Below, piece by piece: positions 35,115 to 44,453 of a stretch of 55,655 bases of DNA (its first letter is position 1; the number at the start of each line of letters is the position of its first letter). The position numbers and the translations under genes are program-made. The stretch spans positions 1 to 55,655 of the forward strand of contig NZ_LMWH01000252.1 in assembly GCF_001507435.1 (NCBI RefSeq). Reading direction: 5' to 3'. Origin of the DNA: Streptomyces sp. NRRL F-5122. Its GTDB lineage: Bacteria > Actinomycetota > Actinomycetes > Streptomycetales > Streptomycetaceae. Below the pieces are notes generated by a model. The model saw nothing but the letters and a program-made list of their open reading frames with translations, was not told the origin of the DNA and searched no databases.

Positions 35115-36617
35115 ATGCGGGAGTACCGGACACGACGGCCCTGGGGGGTGCTGATCGCGATCACGGTCGCGGGCGGCCTGTTGCTCACGGGCTGCGGGGG
35201 CGGCGCCTCCGACAAATCGGGCAAGTCCAACGGCTCCGCCGTCTTCCCCGCCCCGGCGTACAGCCCGGGGCCGAACGACGGCAGGGAGAGCACGAACCAC
35301 CTGTCCACCTTCGCGCTGGACGTGGACACCGCCTCGTACGGCTATGCGCGCCGCGTCCTTTCCGAGGGCCGACTGCCGGAGCCGTCGACCGTCCGGCCCG
35401 AGGAGTTCGTCAACAGCTTCCCGCAGGACTACGAGCGCCCACGGGGCAACGGATTCACGGTCACCATCGACGGTGCCCGCACCGGCGACGCGGACTGGTC
35501 CCTGGTCCGGGTCGGCCTGGCCACCCGTGCCGTACCGGCGGAGGGCGAACGTCCGCCCGCCGCGCTGACGTTCGTCGTCGACGTCTCCGGCTCCATGGGC
35601 GAGCCCGGCCGCCTCGACCTGGTCCGGGACTCCCTCGACGTACTGACCGACCGATTGCACGACGACGACTCGATCGCGCTCGTCACCTTCAGCGACGAGG
35701 CACGGAAGGTCCTGCCCATGACCCGCCTCGGCGGCCATCGGGCCCGGGTCCACGACGCGATCGACGAACTCGAGGCGACGGCCTCCACCAACCTCGGCGC
35801 AGGCGTCCGCACCGGCTACGCCACCGCGGTCGAGGGTCTGCGCCCGGGCGCCACCAACCGGGTCGTCCTGCTCTCCGACGGACTGGCGAACACCGGCGAC
35901 ACCGATGCCGACACCATCCTCGAACGCATCGCGGACGCCCGCCGCGAACACGGCATCACCCTCTTCGGGGTGGGCGTGGGCAGCGAGTACGGCGATGCGC
36001 TGATGGAACGCCTCGCCGACCGCGGCGACGGCCACACGACCTATGTCTCCTCCGACGGCGACGCCCGCAGGGTCTTCAGCGAGCAGCTGCCGCAGAACGT
36101 CGAGCTGACGGCCCGTGACGCGAAGGCGCAGGTCGCCTTCGACCCCCGGAACGTCACGGAGTTCCGCCTCATCGGTTACGACGACCGGCGCGTCGCCGAC
36201 GAGGACTTCCGCGACGACCGCGTGGACGGAGGCGAGATGGGCCCGGGACACACGGTGACCGCGCTGTACGCGGTTCGCACCCGGCCCGGCGCCGGCGGGC
36301 ATCTCGCCACGGCGAGCGTCCGCTGGCTGGACCCCGGCACCCGGGAGCCGCACGAGGAGTCGGGACAGCTGGAGACCGGCTCCCTCGACGACGACCTGTG
36401 GCACTCCTCGTACGGCCTGCAAGTCGCCGCGACGGCCGCCTACTTCGCGGACGACCTGCGGGTGAACCGGGCGGGCGGGGCCCCGCTGCCGGGCAGGCCG
36501 GACCTCGGCGCACTCGCCGACCGCGCCGACTCACTCGCGGAGCGCAGGCAGGACGCGGACGTACGCGGGCTCGCCGAGGCGATCCAGACGGCGTCCGAGC
36601 TGCGCGGCTCCGAGTAG
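35115..36617 (+). CDS. von Willebrand factor type A lipoprotein (YfbK-like)
   Basis: A 500-residue lipoprotein. The signal peptide ends at the lipobox LLLTGC. A Gly/Ser/Lys linker follows, then the YfbK N-terminal domain (STFALDVDTASYGYARRVLSEGRLPEPSTVRPEEFVNSF), the vWA domain with MIDAS motif DVSGS (from Asp156) and later TNLGAG and LLSDGLANTGD, and a DUF3520-like C-terminal domain. It probably binds a protein partner through a divalent metal on the outer face of the membrane. The start is ATG at 35115 with GGAGGGG before it. It sits 142 bases behind the ABC permease, so co-transcription is possible but not shown. Confidence 0.9.
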   Translation: MREYRTRRPWGVLIAITVAGGLLLTGCGGGASDKSGKSNGSAVFPAPAYSPGPNDGRESTNHLSTFALDVDTASYGYARRVLSEGRLPEPSTVRPEEFVNSFPQDYERPRGNGFTVTIDGARTGDADWSLVRVGLATRAVPAEGERPPAALTFVVDVSGSMGEPGRLDLVRDSLDVLTDRLHDDDSIALVTFSDEARKVLPMTRLGGHRARVHDAIDELEATASTNLGAGVRTGYATAVEGLRPGATNRVVLLSDGLANTGDTDADTILERIADARREHGITLFGVGVGSEYGDALMERLADRGDGHTTYVSSDGDARRVFSEQLPQNVELTARDAKAQVAFDPRNVTEFRLIGYDDRRVADEDFRDDRVDGGEMGPGHTVTALYAVRTRPGAGGHLATASVRWLDPGTREPHEESGQLETGSLDDDLWHSSYGLQVAATAAYFADDLRVNRAGGAPLPGRPDLGALADRADSLAERRQDADVRGLAEAIQTASELRGSE

Positions 36618-36938
36618 GCCGAGGGCCGCGCCGGCCCCACGGGGGAGCGTGCGCCCGGACTGTCCCGGCCACGCCCTCCGGGGCCGCAGCCGCTCTGCGG
36701 GACCACCTGGGCCCCGGCCCCGGCGCCTGCGCCTGCGCCTGCGCCTGCGCCTGCGCCTGCGCCTGCGCCTGCGCCTGCGCCTGCGCCTGCGACGGGACCG
36801 TACCGTCCGGCCCACGCCCCTGTGCACGGCCCGCGTCCGGATCACCCGTGCGCGCACCATTGAAATTCCTTAACTGGTGAGTAAGTTGACTTCCAAGTAA
36901 GTACGCATGTCCGCACGCGAGCCGCGACCGGAGCCGTC
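36618..36938. other. Gene-free interval containing a hexanucleotide array and an AT-rich promoter
   Basis: No gene is seen in these 321 bases. An open frame through the array would encode an Ala-Cys repeat, which is not credible. The last 75 bases are AT-richer, with TTAACTGGTGAGTAAG (36870-36885) and TTGACTTCCAAGTAAG (36886-36901) as imperfect direct repeats sharing AGTAAG. This is probably the promoter/operator zone of the acyl-CoA ligase. Confidence 0.45.
36725..36790. repeat. (GCCTGC)11 hexanucleotide tandem repeat
   Basis: Eleven perfect, uninterrupted copies of GCCTGC lie in the noncoding space between the vWA lipoprotein and the acyl-CoA ligase, 149 bases before the ligase start. Perfect arrays of this length are prone to slipped-strand change in copy number. 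Confidence 0.97.
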
Positions 36939-38858
36939 ATGGGCGTACGCAGGGATCTGAAACGGGCACAGCGGCGCGGGGACCTGGCCTCCCGCGGCGA
37001 GGTCGAGCTGATCAGGGACGGGACCGGCACCGTCCGCGAGGTGCGCGCCGCACCGATGACACCGCGCCCCACCACGGGCAGCACCGCCGATCTCCCCTAC
37101 ACCAACGCCCAGGAGGCACCCGAGGCGGTGGTGCTGCGCCGTCAGGAGGGCACCTCCTGGCGACCGGTCACCGCCGCGGCGTTCGCCGCCGAGGTGACCG
37201 CCACGGCCAAGGGGCTGCTCGCGGCGGGGCTGGAACCGGGCGGCCGGGTCGCGGTCATGTCCCGCACCCGCTACGAGTGGACGGTCCTGGACTTCGCGAT
37301 CTGGGCCGCCGGCGGGCAGACCGTCCCCGTCTACGCCACGTCGTCCGCCGAGCAGGTCGAGTGGATCGTGCGGGACTCGGGGACCCGCTTCGCCGTCGTG
37401 GAGAGCGCCGAGAACGCGGAGACGGTCACGACGGCGACGGCCGGGCACCCCGAGCCGCCGCGGATGTGGCGGCTGGACGAGGACGCTCTGGGCCGGCTCT
37501 CCGACCTCGGCCGGAATGTCCCCGACGAGGAGGTGACCAAGCGCCGCGCGGCACTCACTCCCGAGACGGTGGCGACGATCTGCTACACCTCCGGCACCAC
37601 CGGCCGGCCCAAGGGCTGTGTCCTCACCCACGCCAACCTGCACGCGGAGGCCGCCAACACGGTCGAACTGCTCCACCCGGTCTTCAAGGAGGTCACGGGC
37701 CAGATCGCCTCGACACTCCTGTTCCTGCCGCTGGCCCACATCCTGGGCCGCTCGCTGCAGATCGCCTGCCTGATGGCCCGTATCGAGATCGGCCACTTCC
37801 CGAGCATCAAACCCGACGAACTGCGGCCCGCGCTGCGCGGGTTCCGCCCCACGTTCCTGGTCGGTGTCCCCTACCTCTTCGAGAAGATCCACGACACCGG
37901 GCGCGCCACCGCCGAGAAGATCGGCAGAGGCGCCTCCTTCGACCGCGCCGACCGGATCGGGGTCCGCTTCGGCGAGGCCTACCTGCACCGGTTCCTGGGC
38001 ACCGGCAAGGGCCCCGGCGCCGGCCTGTTCGCGGCGTGGGCGCTGTACGACCTGCTGGTCTACCGGCGCATCCGCAAGGAACTCGGCGGCCGTATGCGGT
38101 ACGCCGTCAGCGGCGGATCCCCGCTCGACCGCGATCTCAACCTCTTCTTCTACGCGGCCGGAATCATCGTCTACGAAGGCTACGGCCTCACCGAGACGAC
38201 CGCCGCGGCCACCATCGTCCCGCCGCTCGGGCCCCGCCCCGGCACCGTCGGCCTCCCTGTGCCGGGTACGGCCGTCCGTATCGCCGACGACGGCGAGGTC
38301 CTGGTCCAGGGCGGTGTGGTCTTCGGCGCCTACTGGAACAACCGGGCCGCCACGGACGCGGTCCTCGGCGACGGCTGGTTCGCGACGGGCGATCTCGGCT
38401 CCCTCGACCAGGACGGCTACCTCACCATCACCGGCCGCAAGAAGGACATCCTCATCACCAAGGGCGGCAAGAACGTCTCCCCCGCCGTTCTCGAGGACCG
38501 GCTGCGCAGCCGCCCGCCCGTCGGGCAGTGCATCGTGGTCGGGGACAACCGCGCCTACGTCGCCGCCCTGATCACCCTCGACCCCGAAGCGATCGCCCAC
38601 TGGTTGTCCGTGCACAGGCTGCCCCCGGACACCCCGATGTCCGAGGTCGTCCGTGACCCGCGGATCCTCGCCGACGTCCAGAAGGCCGTCGACCACGCGA
38701 ACGCGGCGGTGTCCCGGGCCGAGTCCATCCGCAGGTTCGCCCTGGTGGAGGGCGAGTTCAGCGAGGACAACGGTCTGCTCACCCCGTCCTTGAAGATCAG
38801 GCGTCATGCGGTGAGGACGGCGTTCGCACGGGAGATCGAGGCACTGTACGACGGCTGA
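36939..38858 (+). CDS. Long-chain fatty acid-CoA ligase (AMP-binding)
   Basis: A 639-residue acyl-CoA synthetase. The adenylation motif YTSGTTGRPKG (around residue 216), YEGYGLTETTAAA (A5), DGWFATGDLGSLDQDGYLTITGRKKDILITKGGKNVSP (A7-A8) and the C-terminal lysine region LLTPSLKIRRHAV (A10) are complete, typical of FadD15-like enzymes. It activates long-chain fatty acids with ATP and CoA. A basic N-terminal extension of about 45 residues (MGVRRDLKRAQRRGD) is unusual, and starts further in are possible. The ATG at 36939 lies behind an AT-rich promoter with AGTAAG repeats. Confidence 0.93.
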   Translation: MGVRRDLKRAQRRGDLASRGEVELIRDGTGTVREVRAAPMTPRPTTGSTADLPYTNAQEAPEAVVLRRQEGTSWRPVTAAAFAAEVTATAKGLLAAGLEPGGRVAVMSRTRYEWTVLDFAIWAAGGQTVPVYATSSAEQVEWIVRDSGTRFAVVESAENAETVTTATAGHPEPPRMWRLDEDALGRLSDLGRNVPDEEVTKRRAALTPETVATICYTSGTTGRPKGCVLTHANLHAEAANTVELLHPVFKEVTGQIASTLLFLPLAHILGRSLQIACLMARIEIGHFPSIKPDELRPALRGFRPTFLVGVPYLFEKIHDTGRATAEKIGRGASFDRADRIGVRFGEAYLHRFLGTGKGPGAGLFAAWALYDLLVYRRIRKELGGRMRYAVSGGSPLDRDLNLFFYAAGIIVYEGYGLTETTAAATIVPPLGPRPGTVGLPVPGTAVRIADDGEVLVQGGVVFGAYWNNRAATDAVLGDGWFATGDLGSLDQDGYLTITGRKKDILITKGGKNVSPAVLEDRLRSRPPVGQCIVVGDNRAYVAALITLDPEAIAHWLSVHRLPPDTPMSEVVRDPRILADVQKAVDHANAAVSRAESIRRFALVEGEFSEDNGLLTPSLKIRRHAVRTAFAREIEALYDG

Positions 38859-38884
38859 GGCCCGAGGGACCCGGACACGCCGGA

Positions 38885-38939
38885 GCGCATCGCAGGAGGG
38901 GCCCGCCGAACGGTTCGGCGGGCACCTCCTGTGATGCGC
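38885..38939 (+). terminator. Long extended hairpin after the acyl-CoA ligase gene
   Basis: The sequence folds into a stem of about 25 base pairs around the 3-base loop CGG (38911-38913). The inner stem of 10 pairs (GCCCGCCGAA/TTCGGCGGGC) is perfect. The outer part has a single G-A mismatch and one G-T pair. It lies 27 bases behind the stop, without a T tract. Confidence 0.75.
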
Positions 38940-39208
38940 GAAACCCGGCTGTCGACGCGCCGTCCGGCAACGGCAAATGGCGTCGATCGGACGTTTCCGC
39001 AGGTGCGGGTCACGCTGATGATCCTGTGCGCTTTCCGTATGAATCGAATCGCGGCATTCGGGTGAATTGAACGGCAACTGAGGCTGGGGGGTTGCTTCCG
39101 CGGCCGATTCCTCGTTTCACAGAGTGCAGGTCGTGCGGCGAGCTGTTCAAGTTGTGCTCGCTCGGCTTCAGCCGTCACAGGGGCACGACCGCACAGAAGG
39201 GAAATTAC

Positions 39209-39442
39209 GTGAAGCACAAGAAGAGCGCTGCCGTTGTCGCCGGCGCCATCATGACCCTGGGACTGGCCGCCCCGGCCATGGCCGACTCGGGCGCCGAAGG
39301 TTCCGCGGTCAACTCTCCGGGCGTCCTTTCCGGGAACGTCATCCAGGTTCCCGTGCACGTGCCCGTGAACGTGTGCGGCAACACCCTCAACGTCATTGGC
39401 CTGCTGAACCCGTCCGCCGGGAACGCGTGCGCCAACAGCTGA
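39209..39442 (+). CDS. Short chaplin
   Basis: A 77-residue chaplin. The signal peptide MKHKKSAAVVAGAIMTLGLAAPAMA is removed before DSGAEGS, leaving one chaplin domain (NSPGVLSGNVIQVPVHVPVNVCGNTLNVIGLLNPSAGNACANS) with the two conserved cysteines. It self-assembles into amyloid-like fibrils on aerial hyphae and at the air-water interface. The start is GTG at 39209, preceded by AGAAGGGA. A hairpin separates it from the anchored chaplin gene downstream. Clearly paralogous to the chaplin at 21527. Confidence 0.95.
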   Translation: MKHKKSAAVVAGAIMTLGLAAPAMADSGAEGSAVNSPGVLSGNVIQVPVHVPVNVCGNTLNVIGLLNPSAGNACANS

Positions 39443-39449
39443 CGTCATA

Positions 39450-39488
39450 GCCGCCACGGCTGAGGCGTCACACACCAGCCGTGGCGGC
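39450..39488 (+). terminator. Hairpin between the two chaplin genes
   Basis: GCCGCCACGGCT (39450-39461) and AGCCGTGGCGGC (39477-39488) form a perfect 12-base stem with a 15-base loop, 8 bases behind the short chaplin stop. Confidence 0.7.
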
Positions 39489-39577
39489 GGTGTCAGGGCC
39501 GGCCTTGGACTGCTCCTTCACGGCGCCAGGGCCGGCTTTCCACTTCTCCCACCTCTACCAGCAGGAAGACAACTAGA

Positions 39578-40171
39578 TTGCGACAGACCCTGAGCAGGGG
39601 AATGGTCGCGGCGGCCGCCGCGACGGGCATTCTGTCCCTGTGCGGCAGCCCGGTGTTTGCGGACTCGAACGCGGACAGCACCGCGGCCGGATCACCGGGC
39701 GTCGCGTCCGGCAACACCGTCCAGGTCCCCGTGAACATCCCGGTCAACATCTGCGGCAACACCGTCGACGTGATCGCGGCGCTGAACCCCGCCTTCGGCA
39801 ACACCTGTGCCAACGGCACCAGCGTGCAGACCCCCGAGGAAGACACCCCGGCCGTCCCGGAGCAGCCGCCCGGTGACAACACGGGCACCGACACCCCGGG
39901 CGGGTCGACCACCACTCCGGGGCAGACCGTCGACACGCCGGGCACCGGACAGGACCAGCCGGGTGACAACACGGCGCCGCCGACCGAGACCGTGGACACG
40001 CCGCAGATCGGCACCCCGGTGATCAACACGCCCAGCACGTCGTCGCACACGACGCCGGCCCTGGCCGAGACCGGCAGCGAGGGTCTGCTCGCGGCCTCAG
40101 CGGTCAGCGTGGCCATGCTGGCCGGTGGGCTCATCCTGTACCGACGCGGCCGGGCGACGTCCCACCGCTAG
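39578..40171 (+). CDS. Sortase-anchored chaplin with a single chaplin domain
   Basis: A 197-residue cell-wall protein. The signal peptide (residues ~1-28, ending VFA) is followed by one chaplin domain (GSPGVASGNTVQVPVNIPVNICGNTVDVIAALNPAFGNTCANG) with two cysteines. Then comes a ~90-residue Thr/Pro/Gly/Asp-rich spacer with repeated GDNTGTDTPGG-like units, and a sorting signal LAETG, hydrophobic helix (LLAASAVSVAMLAGGLILY) and RRGRATSHR. Streptomyces class E sortases cut such LAXTG motifs. Known long chaplins (ChpA-C) carry two domains, so one domain with a long spacer is unusual. The start is TTG at 39578 with AGGAAG upstream. Confidence 0.9.
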   Translation: MRQTLSRGMVAAAAATGILSLCGSPVFADSNADSTAAGSPGVASGNTVQVPVNIPVNICGNTVDVIAALNPAFGNTCANGTSVQTPEEDTPAVPEQPPGDNTGTDTPGGSTTTPGQTVDTPGTGQDQPGDNTAPPTETVDTPQIGTPVINTPSTSSHTTPALAETGSEGLLAASAVSVAMLAGGLILYRRGRATSHR

Positions 40172-40179
40172 TGCACCGG

Positions 40180-40290
40180 GTGCCGGGCGCCGCGTGCGCC
40201 CGGCACCCGCGCCACCACCCCGCACGTTCCCTCTTCGGCCGACGGCCCGGGGGCCGCATCCTTCACTCGGGTGCGGCCCCCGGGCCGTCG
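40180..40290 (+). terminator. Two consecutive hairpins after the anchored chaplin gene
   Basis: First hairpin: GTGCCGGGCGC/GCGCCCGGCAC (40180-40206, 5-base loop). Second: arms 40240-40258 and 40272-40290, 19 perfect pairs with a 13-base loop. Both lie within 120 bases of the stop codon. Neither is followed by a T tract. Confidence 0.7.
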
Positions 40291-40554
40291 CCGTGTGCGA
40301 GGGGACGGCAGGAGATCCACGGCGCGCAAGTACCCCCGCCGGGGCGGAATTCATCACCCCTGTCACAAACGCGTTGCCCGTGTCACACATGTCCCGTGGA
40401 CGTGGCGCTTCTGTCACACCCGTTTCACAGGCACTGTCCGCCCGTCGAGGTGCGTCGTTGAGCGAGCACAGCCTTTGTGATCGCCAGCGCGCGTCCGGCT
40501 CCCCCGACGGCCTCCCCCGGCCGCCGCCGCGGCGCGCGCGGGGAGGTGCTACTG
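40291..40554. other. Gene-free upstream region of the small HTH gene with phased TGTCAC repeats
   Basis: TGTCAC occurs at 40361-40366, 40381-40386 and 40412-40417, all in the same direction, and TTTCAC follows at 40422-40427. The starts are 20 and 31 bases apart, close to two and three helical turns, so the sites face the same side of the DNA. They lie 140-190 bases before the small HTH gene. No gene is seen here. Confidence 0.5.
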
Positions 40555-40755
40555 ATGACCGACCGCAGTCTCTGGTCGTACAAGGACATCGCGGCGCATA
40601 TCCGGGTGCAGCCGGACACCGTGAGGTCGTACCGAAAACACGGACTGCTGCCACCACCCGACCATGTGGAAAGCGGAAAACCCTATTGGTACGCAGACAC
40701 GGTCCGGGCATGGGTGGCCGCCCGGCCCGGCAACAGGGGCCGCACCGGTTCCTGA
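40555..40755 (+). CDS. Small helix-turn-helix protein (MerR/AlpA-like, 66 aa)
   Basis: A 66-residue protein consisting of one winged HTH domain: LWSYKDIAAHIRVQPDTVRSYRKHGLLPPPDHVESGKPYWYADTVRAWVAARPG. The order (helix-turn-helix, then wing with PYWYADTVRAW) resembles the DNA-binding half of MerR proteins, AlpA and the 68-residue developmental regulator BldC, but without an effector domain. It is likely to bind DNA cooperatively to tandem sites. GGGGAGG precedes the ATG at 40555. A neighbouring gene encodes an anchored chaplin. Confidence 0.85.
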   Translation: MTDRSLWSYKDIAAHIRVQPDTVRSYRKHGLLPPPDHVESGKPYWYADTVRAWVAARPGNRGRTGS

Positions 40756-40885
40756 CCACCTCCCGCCGCCGTGGCCCGCCTCGGTCGGGGGCGGGCCACA
40801 CTGCCGTCTTCGGCCTGCGGGTCGCCGGCGCGGGCCCGGGCGGCAACGGGTCCCGGCGATCCGCCACGGCGGCCTCCCGGCCGGC

Positions 40886-41929
40886 TCAGCTCCACGGTTC
40901 GACGACCGTCACTCCCTGGCCCGGGGCCGTCCCCATCGCGGCCAGGGCCACCGGGGACGCGGACAGCGGGATCGTCGATGTGACCAGCAGGTCGGGGCGC
41001 AGCGCGCCGGAACGGACCAGTTCCAGCATGGGCGGGTAGGCATGGGCCGCCATGCCGTGGCTGCCGATGATCTCCAGTTCCAGGGCGATCGCCCGGGCCA
41101 TCGGGACCGGACTCGTACCGGAGGGGGACGGCAGCAGACCGACCTGGATGTGCCGGCCTCGGCGGCGCAGCGCGTTCACCGACGCGGCGCAGGTCGCCGG
41201 GGAGCCGAGCGCATCGAGGGAGAGATGCGCGCCGCCGCCCGTCAGGTCGCGGACCGCCTGCGCCGTGTCCTCGGTGTGCTTGGCGTCCACGCACTCGGCC
41301 GCGCCGAACTTCCGTGCCAGCTCGAGGGCTCGGGGCGAGACGTCCACCGCCACGACCCTGGCCCCCGAAGCCGCCGCGATCATCACCGCCGACAGTCCGA
41401 CGCCCCCGGTGCCGTGCACCGCGACCCACTCCCCCGCGGCCACCCGGCCCTGCTGTACGACCGCGCGGAACGCCGTGGCGAAGCGGCATCCCAGCGCGGC
41501 CGCCGTGCGGAACGACATCTCCGCGGGCAGCGCCACCAGATTCACGTCCGCGTGCTCCAGCGCCACGTACTGCGCGAAGGACCCCCAGTGTGTGAACCCC
41601 GGCTGTGTCTGGCGCTCGCACACCTGCTGGTCGCCCGCCGCACAGGAGGGGCAGCCGCCGCAGGCGCACACGAAGGGCACCGTCACCCGGTCGCCGGGTC
41701 GCCGGCCGACGACCCGGGCACCCACCTCCTCGACGACACCGGCGAGTTCGTGTCCGGGCACGTGCGGGAGCGTGATGTCCGGGTCGTGCCCCATCCAGCC
41801 GTGCCAGTCGCTGCGGCACAGCCCCGTCGCCTCGACCCGGACCACGACCCCGTGCTCGGACGGCTCCGGGTCCGCCACCTCACGTACCTCGGCCGGTTCC
41901 CCGTACCGCTCGAAGACCACCGCACGCAT
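40886..41929 (-). CDS. Zinc-dependent alcohol dehydrogenase
   Basis: A 347-residue medium-chain dehydrogenase. The catalytic zinc site is [10 protein letters not shown] and [16 protein letters not shown]. The structural zinc site is the four-cysteine run [17 protein letters not shown]. The NAD(P) site is [32 protein letters not shown]. It oxidises an unidentified primary or secondary alcohol, or acts as a formaldehyde/aldehyde reductase. The ATG at 41929 starts exactly at the typical [15 protein letters not shown]. It lies downstream of the MMPL gene on the same strand, 64 bases away. Confidence 0.95.
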   Translation of the reverse strand: MRAVVFERYGEPAEVREVADPEPSEHGVVVRVEATGLCRSDWHGWMGHDPDITLPHVPGHELAGVVEEVGARVVGRRPGDRVTVPFVCACGGCPSCAAGDQQVCERQTQPGFTHWGSFAQYVALEHADVNLVALPAEMSFRTAAALGCRFATAFRAVVQQGRVAAGEWVAVHGTGGVGLSAVMIAAASGARVVAVDVSPRALELARKFGAAECVDAKHTEDTAQAVRDLTGGGAHLSLDALGSPATCAASVNALRRRGRHIQVGLLPSPSGTSPVPMARAIALELEIIGSHGMAAHAYPPMLELVRSGALRPDLLVTSTIPLSASPVALAAMGTAPGQGVTVVEPWS

Positions 41930-41993
41930 GAGCCCGCACCCTCCGCCCGTGTCCTCGATCCCCAGCCCCGGAGATCGTTCCTGTGGCGGAACG

Positions 41994-44279
41994 CTAGCCG
42001 TGCACCCCGGCGGCGTCCCGGTCCCGGTCCGCCGCCTTCTCCTCGACGGCCGCCACCGGCTCCTCCTCACGCAGTCCGAACCGTCGGTGGAAGCGACGCA
42101 GCGGGGCCGGGGCCCACCAGGTGGCACGGCCGGTCAGCCGCATCACCGCCGGCACCAGCAGACTGCGTACGACCATCGCGTCCATCAGCACGGCAAGCGC
42201 GATACCGAGTCCGAGCATCTTGGTGTTCGTCACCCGGGAGGTACCGATCGCGACCATCACCACCGCCAGGATGACCGCAGCCGCCGTGATCAGCCCGCCG
42301 GTGCGCTGCAGTCCGAAGCGCACCGCCTCGCGATGGTCCCCGGTGCGGTCGTACTCCTCCTTGATACGGGACAGCAGGAACACGCCGTAGTCCATGGAGA
42401 GACCGAAGGCCACACAGAACATCAGCACCGGAAGGGTCGTCTCGATCGACCCCGGGCTGGTGAATCCCAGCAGACCCGACAGATGCCCGTCCTGGAAGAC
42501 CCAGACCACCGCGCCGAACATCGCCGTCAGGCTCAGCGCGTTGAGCAGTACGGCCTGGACGGGGATCAGCACGCTGCCGGTCAGCAGGAAGACCAGGATC
42601 AGGGTGACCACCGCGATGATGCCCGCAGCCCAGGGCAGCCGCTCGGCGATCGCGTGCTTGGAGTCCACCAGGATCGCGGCCGTGCCTGTCACCGAGGTGT
42701 CGAAGGGGGCGGACGTCGCCCTCAGCTCGCCCACCAGCCGCTGGGCTCCGGCGTCCACCGCCTCGCCTCTGGGCTGCACCGTGAAGTACGCCTTCTCGCC
42801 CTTCACCAACGGGCCGTCCACCCGCAGCACCCCGGGCAGGGCCGTGATCCGGTCCTTGTAGGCGTCGTACTGGGCGGGGGTGGCCCGGCCCTCGGCCAGC
42901 ACCTCCAGGCCTCCGCCGGGACTGCCCGGGAACCCGTCCCGTATGTGCTGCTGCACCACATGGGACTCGGCACCCGAGGGCAGCTGGCGGTCGTCCGCGG
43001 TGCCGAACTTCACTCCCATGAACGGCAGTCCGAGGACCACCAGGCCGACGGTGGTGGCAACGGCGAACAGTGGGGCACGCCGCATCACAAGGGTCGCCAT
43101 CCGGCTCCAGCCGCGCCCCTGCGCGGTCGCCCGCGGAGTCCCGCGCCTGAACAGCCGCCGCAGGTCGAGCGCGTTCACCCGGTGGCCCAGCACCATCAGT
43201 GCCGCGGGGAGCAGGATCAGCGCCGCCGCGGCGGCCAGCAGCACCACCGCGATGCCGGCGTAGGCGAACGAGCGCAGGAAGTACTGCGGGAAGACGAGCA
43301 TCGCGGCCAGGGACACCGCGACGGTCAGCGCGGAGAACAGGACGGTGCGTCCCGCGGTGCGCAGGGTGGTGGCCACCGCGCCCAACGGGTCGGCTCCGGT
43401 GGACAGTTCCTCGCGGAACCTGCGCACGATGAAGAGCGCGTAGTCGATGGCGAGGCCCAGCCCGAGGGCCGTGGTGAGGTTCAGGGCGAAGACGGAGACG
43501 TCGGTGACCTCGGTGAGACCGCGCAGTACCGCGTTGGTGCCCAGAATGGCGACGATGCCGAGCCCCAGCGGCAGCATGGCCGCGACCGCGCTGCCGAACA
43601 CCATCACCAGCAGCACCAGCGTGATGGGCAGGGCGATCATCTCGGCCCGGGTCAGATCCTCCTGGATGATCGTCTGCATCTCGGAGCGCACGGCGACCGG
43701 GCCGCCGACCTTGACCGTGACCGGCCCGCGTGCGCCCCGGTAGTGGGGCGCGATGCGGTCGAGGGTGTCGCTCGCGGCCTTCTCGTCGCCCGTGATGTGC
43801 GCGGCTATCAGCGCTTCGCGGCCGTCCTCGGCGCGCAGTGCCGGTGCTCCCGACTGCCAGTACGAGTCGACCCCTGTGACGCCGTGTTCGGAGGCAAGCC
43901 GCGCGGTCAGACGCCGGGCCTCCGCGGCCACCGCCGGATCGTCCGCGGACCTGTGACCCGAGTCGACGAGGAGCAGCAGATTGGGCTGCGAGGCGGGGAA
44001 CTCCCGCTCCAGCGCGTCGGTCGCGTAGGTGGACTGTGCGGCCGGATCCTGCCAGCCGCCGCTGCCCAGCCGGTCCGCGACCCCGCTGCCGGCGACCACC
44101 GCGAGTGCGGTGAGGAGCAGCGCGACGAGCAACGACAGCCGGGGCCGCGCCGTCACGAACCGTGTCCAGCCACCGGGCCCCGCCCCGCCCTCACCCGTGT
44201 GCCCGGCCCTTTTTGCCGGCTCCGGCGCACCCCCTCCGCCACCGGTCTCCCGGCCGCCCCTGCGGTTGACTTCGGCCAT
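41994..44279 (-). CDS. MMPL family (RND-type) transporter
   Basis: A 761-residue transporter with two repeats, each one membrane helix, a large extracytoplasmic loop and five further helices. [22 protein letters not shown] is helix 1, and [20 protein letters not shown] and [23 protein letters not shown] are the conserved Asp-Tyr proton-relay segments in each half. MMPL proteins export lipids, siderophores or hydrophobic natural products using the proton gradient. The substrate is unknown. The ATG at 44279 faces the divergent TetR gene, which probably represses it. Confidence 0.94.
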   Translation of the reverse strand: MAEVNRRGGRETGGGGGAPEPAKRAGHTGEGGAGPGGWTRFVTARPRLSLLVALLLTALAVVAGSGVADRLGSGGWQDPAAQSTYATDALEREFPASQPNLLLLVDSGHRSADDPAVAAEARRLTARLASEHGVTGVDSYWQSGAPALRAEDGREALIAAHITGDEKAASDTLDRIAPHYRGARGPVTVKVGGPVAVRSEMQTIIQEDLTRAEMIALPITLVLLVMVFGSAVAAMLPLGLGIVAILGTNAVLRGLTEVTDVSVFALNLTTALGLGLAIDYALFIVRRFREELSTGADPLGAVATTLRTAGRTVLFSALTVAVSLAAMLVFPQYFLRSFAYAGIAVVLLAAAAALILLPAALMVLGHRVNALDLRRLFRRGTPRATAQGRGWSRMATLVMRRAPLFAVATTVGLVVLGLPFMGVKFGTADDRQLPSGAESHVVQQHIRDGFPGSPGGGLEVLAEGRATPAQYDAYKDRITALPGVLRVDGPLVKGEKAYFTVQPRGEAVDAGAQRLVGELRATSAPFDTSVTGTAAILVDSKHAIAERLPWAAGIIAVVTLILVFLLTGSVLIPVQAVLLNALSLTAMFGAVVWVFQDGHLSGLLGFTSPGSIETTLPVLMFCVAFGLSMDYGVFLLSRIKEEYDRTGDHREAVRFGLQRTGGLITAAAVILAVVMVAIGTSRVTNTKMLGLGIALAVLMDAMVVRSLLVPAVMRLTGRATWWAPAPLRRFHRRFGLREEEPVAAVEEKAADRDRDAAGVHG

Positions 44280-44368
44280 GATGCGGTGTCCCCTTCACCG
44301 TGACCCCGCATGCCGTGCATCCGTGCATCCGTGCAGGCAGCATGGGTCGTCGATTGCCATAGACTGGC

Positions 44369-44417
44369 AAACACGAGTGAGCGCTCGCGTTTCTCAAGAA
44401 TGCGAGCGACCTCTCGC
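44369..44417. promoter_or_regulatory. TetR operator region between MMPL and TetR genes
   Basis: An imperfect palindrome spans 44369-44392, from AAACACGAG to CTCGCGTTT around GAGCGCTC. A second inverted repeat, GCGAG/CTCGC with a 6-base spacer, is at 44402-44417. Both lie in the 174-base divergent region, suitable for a TetR dimer pair that controls both genes. Confidence 0.65.
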
Positions 44418-44453
44418 GTTTGTCAATCGCGTTCCGAGAGGTGGGGACAACGC

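Noticed and set aside
36398..36880. Open frame through the hexanucleotide array giving an Ala-Cys repeat (and poly-Arg on the other strand)
   Set aside because: The frame starts inside the vWA lipoprotein gene, and its composition is dictated by the GCCTGC repeat. There is no ribosome site or domain.
40097..40867. 257-codon minus-strand frame over the anchored chaplin end and the HTH gene
   Set aside because: It overlaps two well-supported genes on the other strand, and its translation shows no family.
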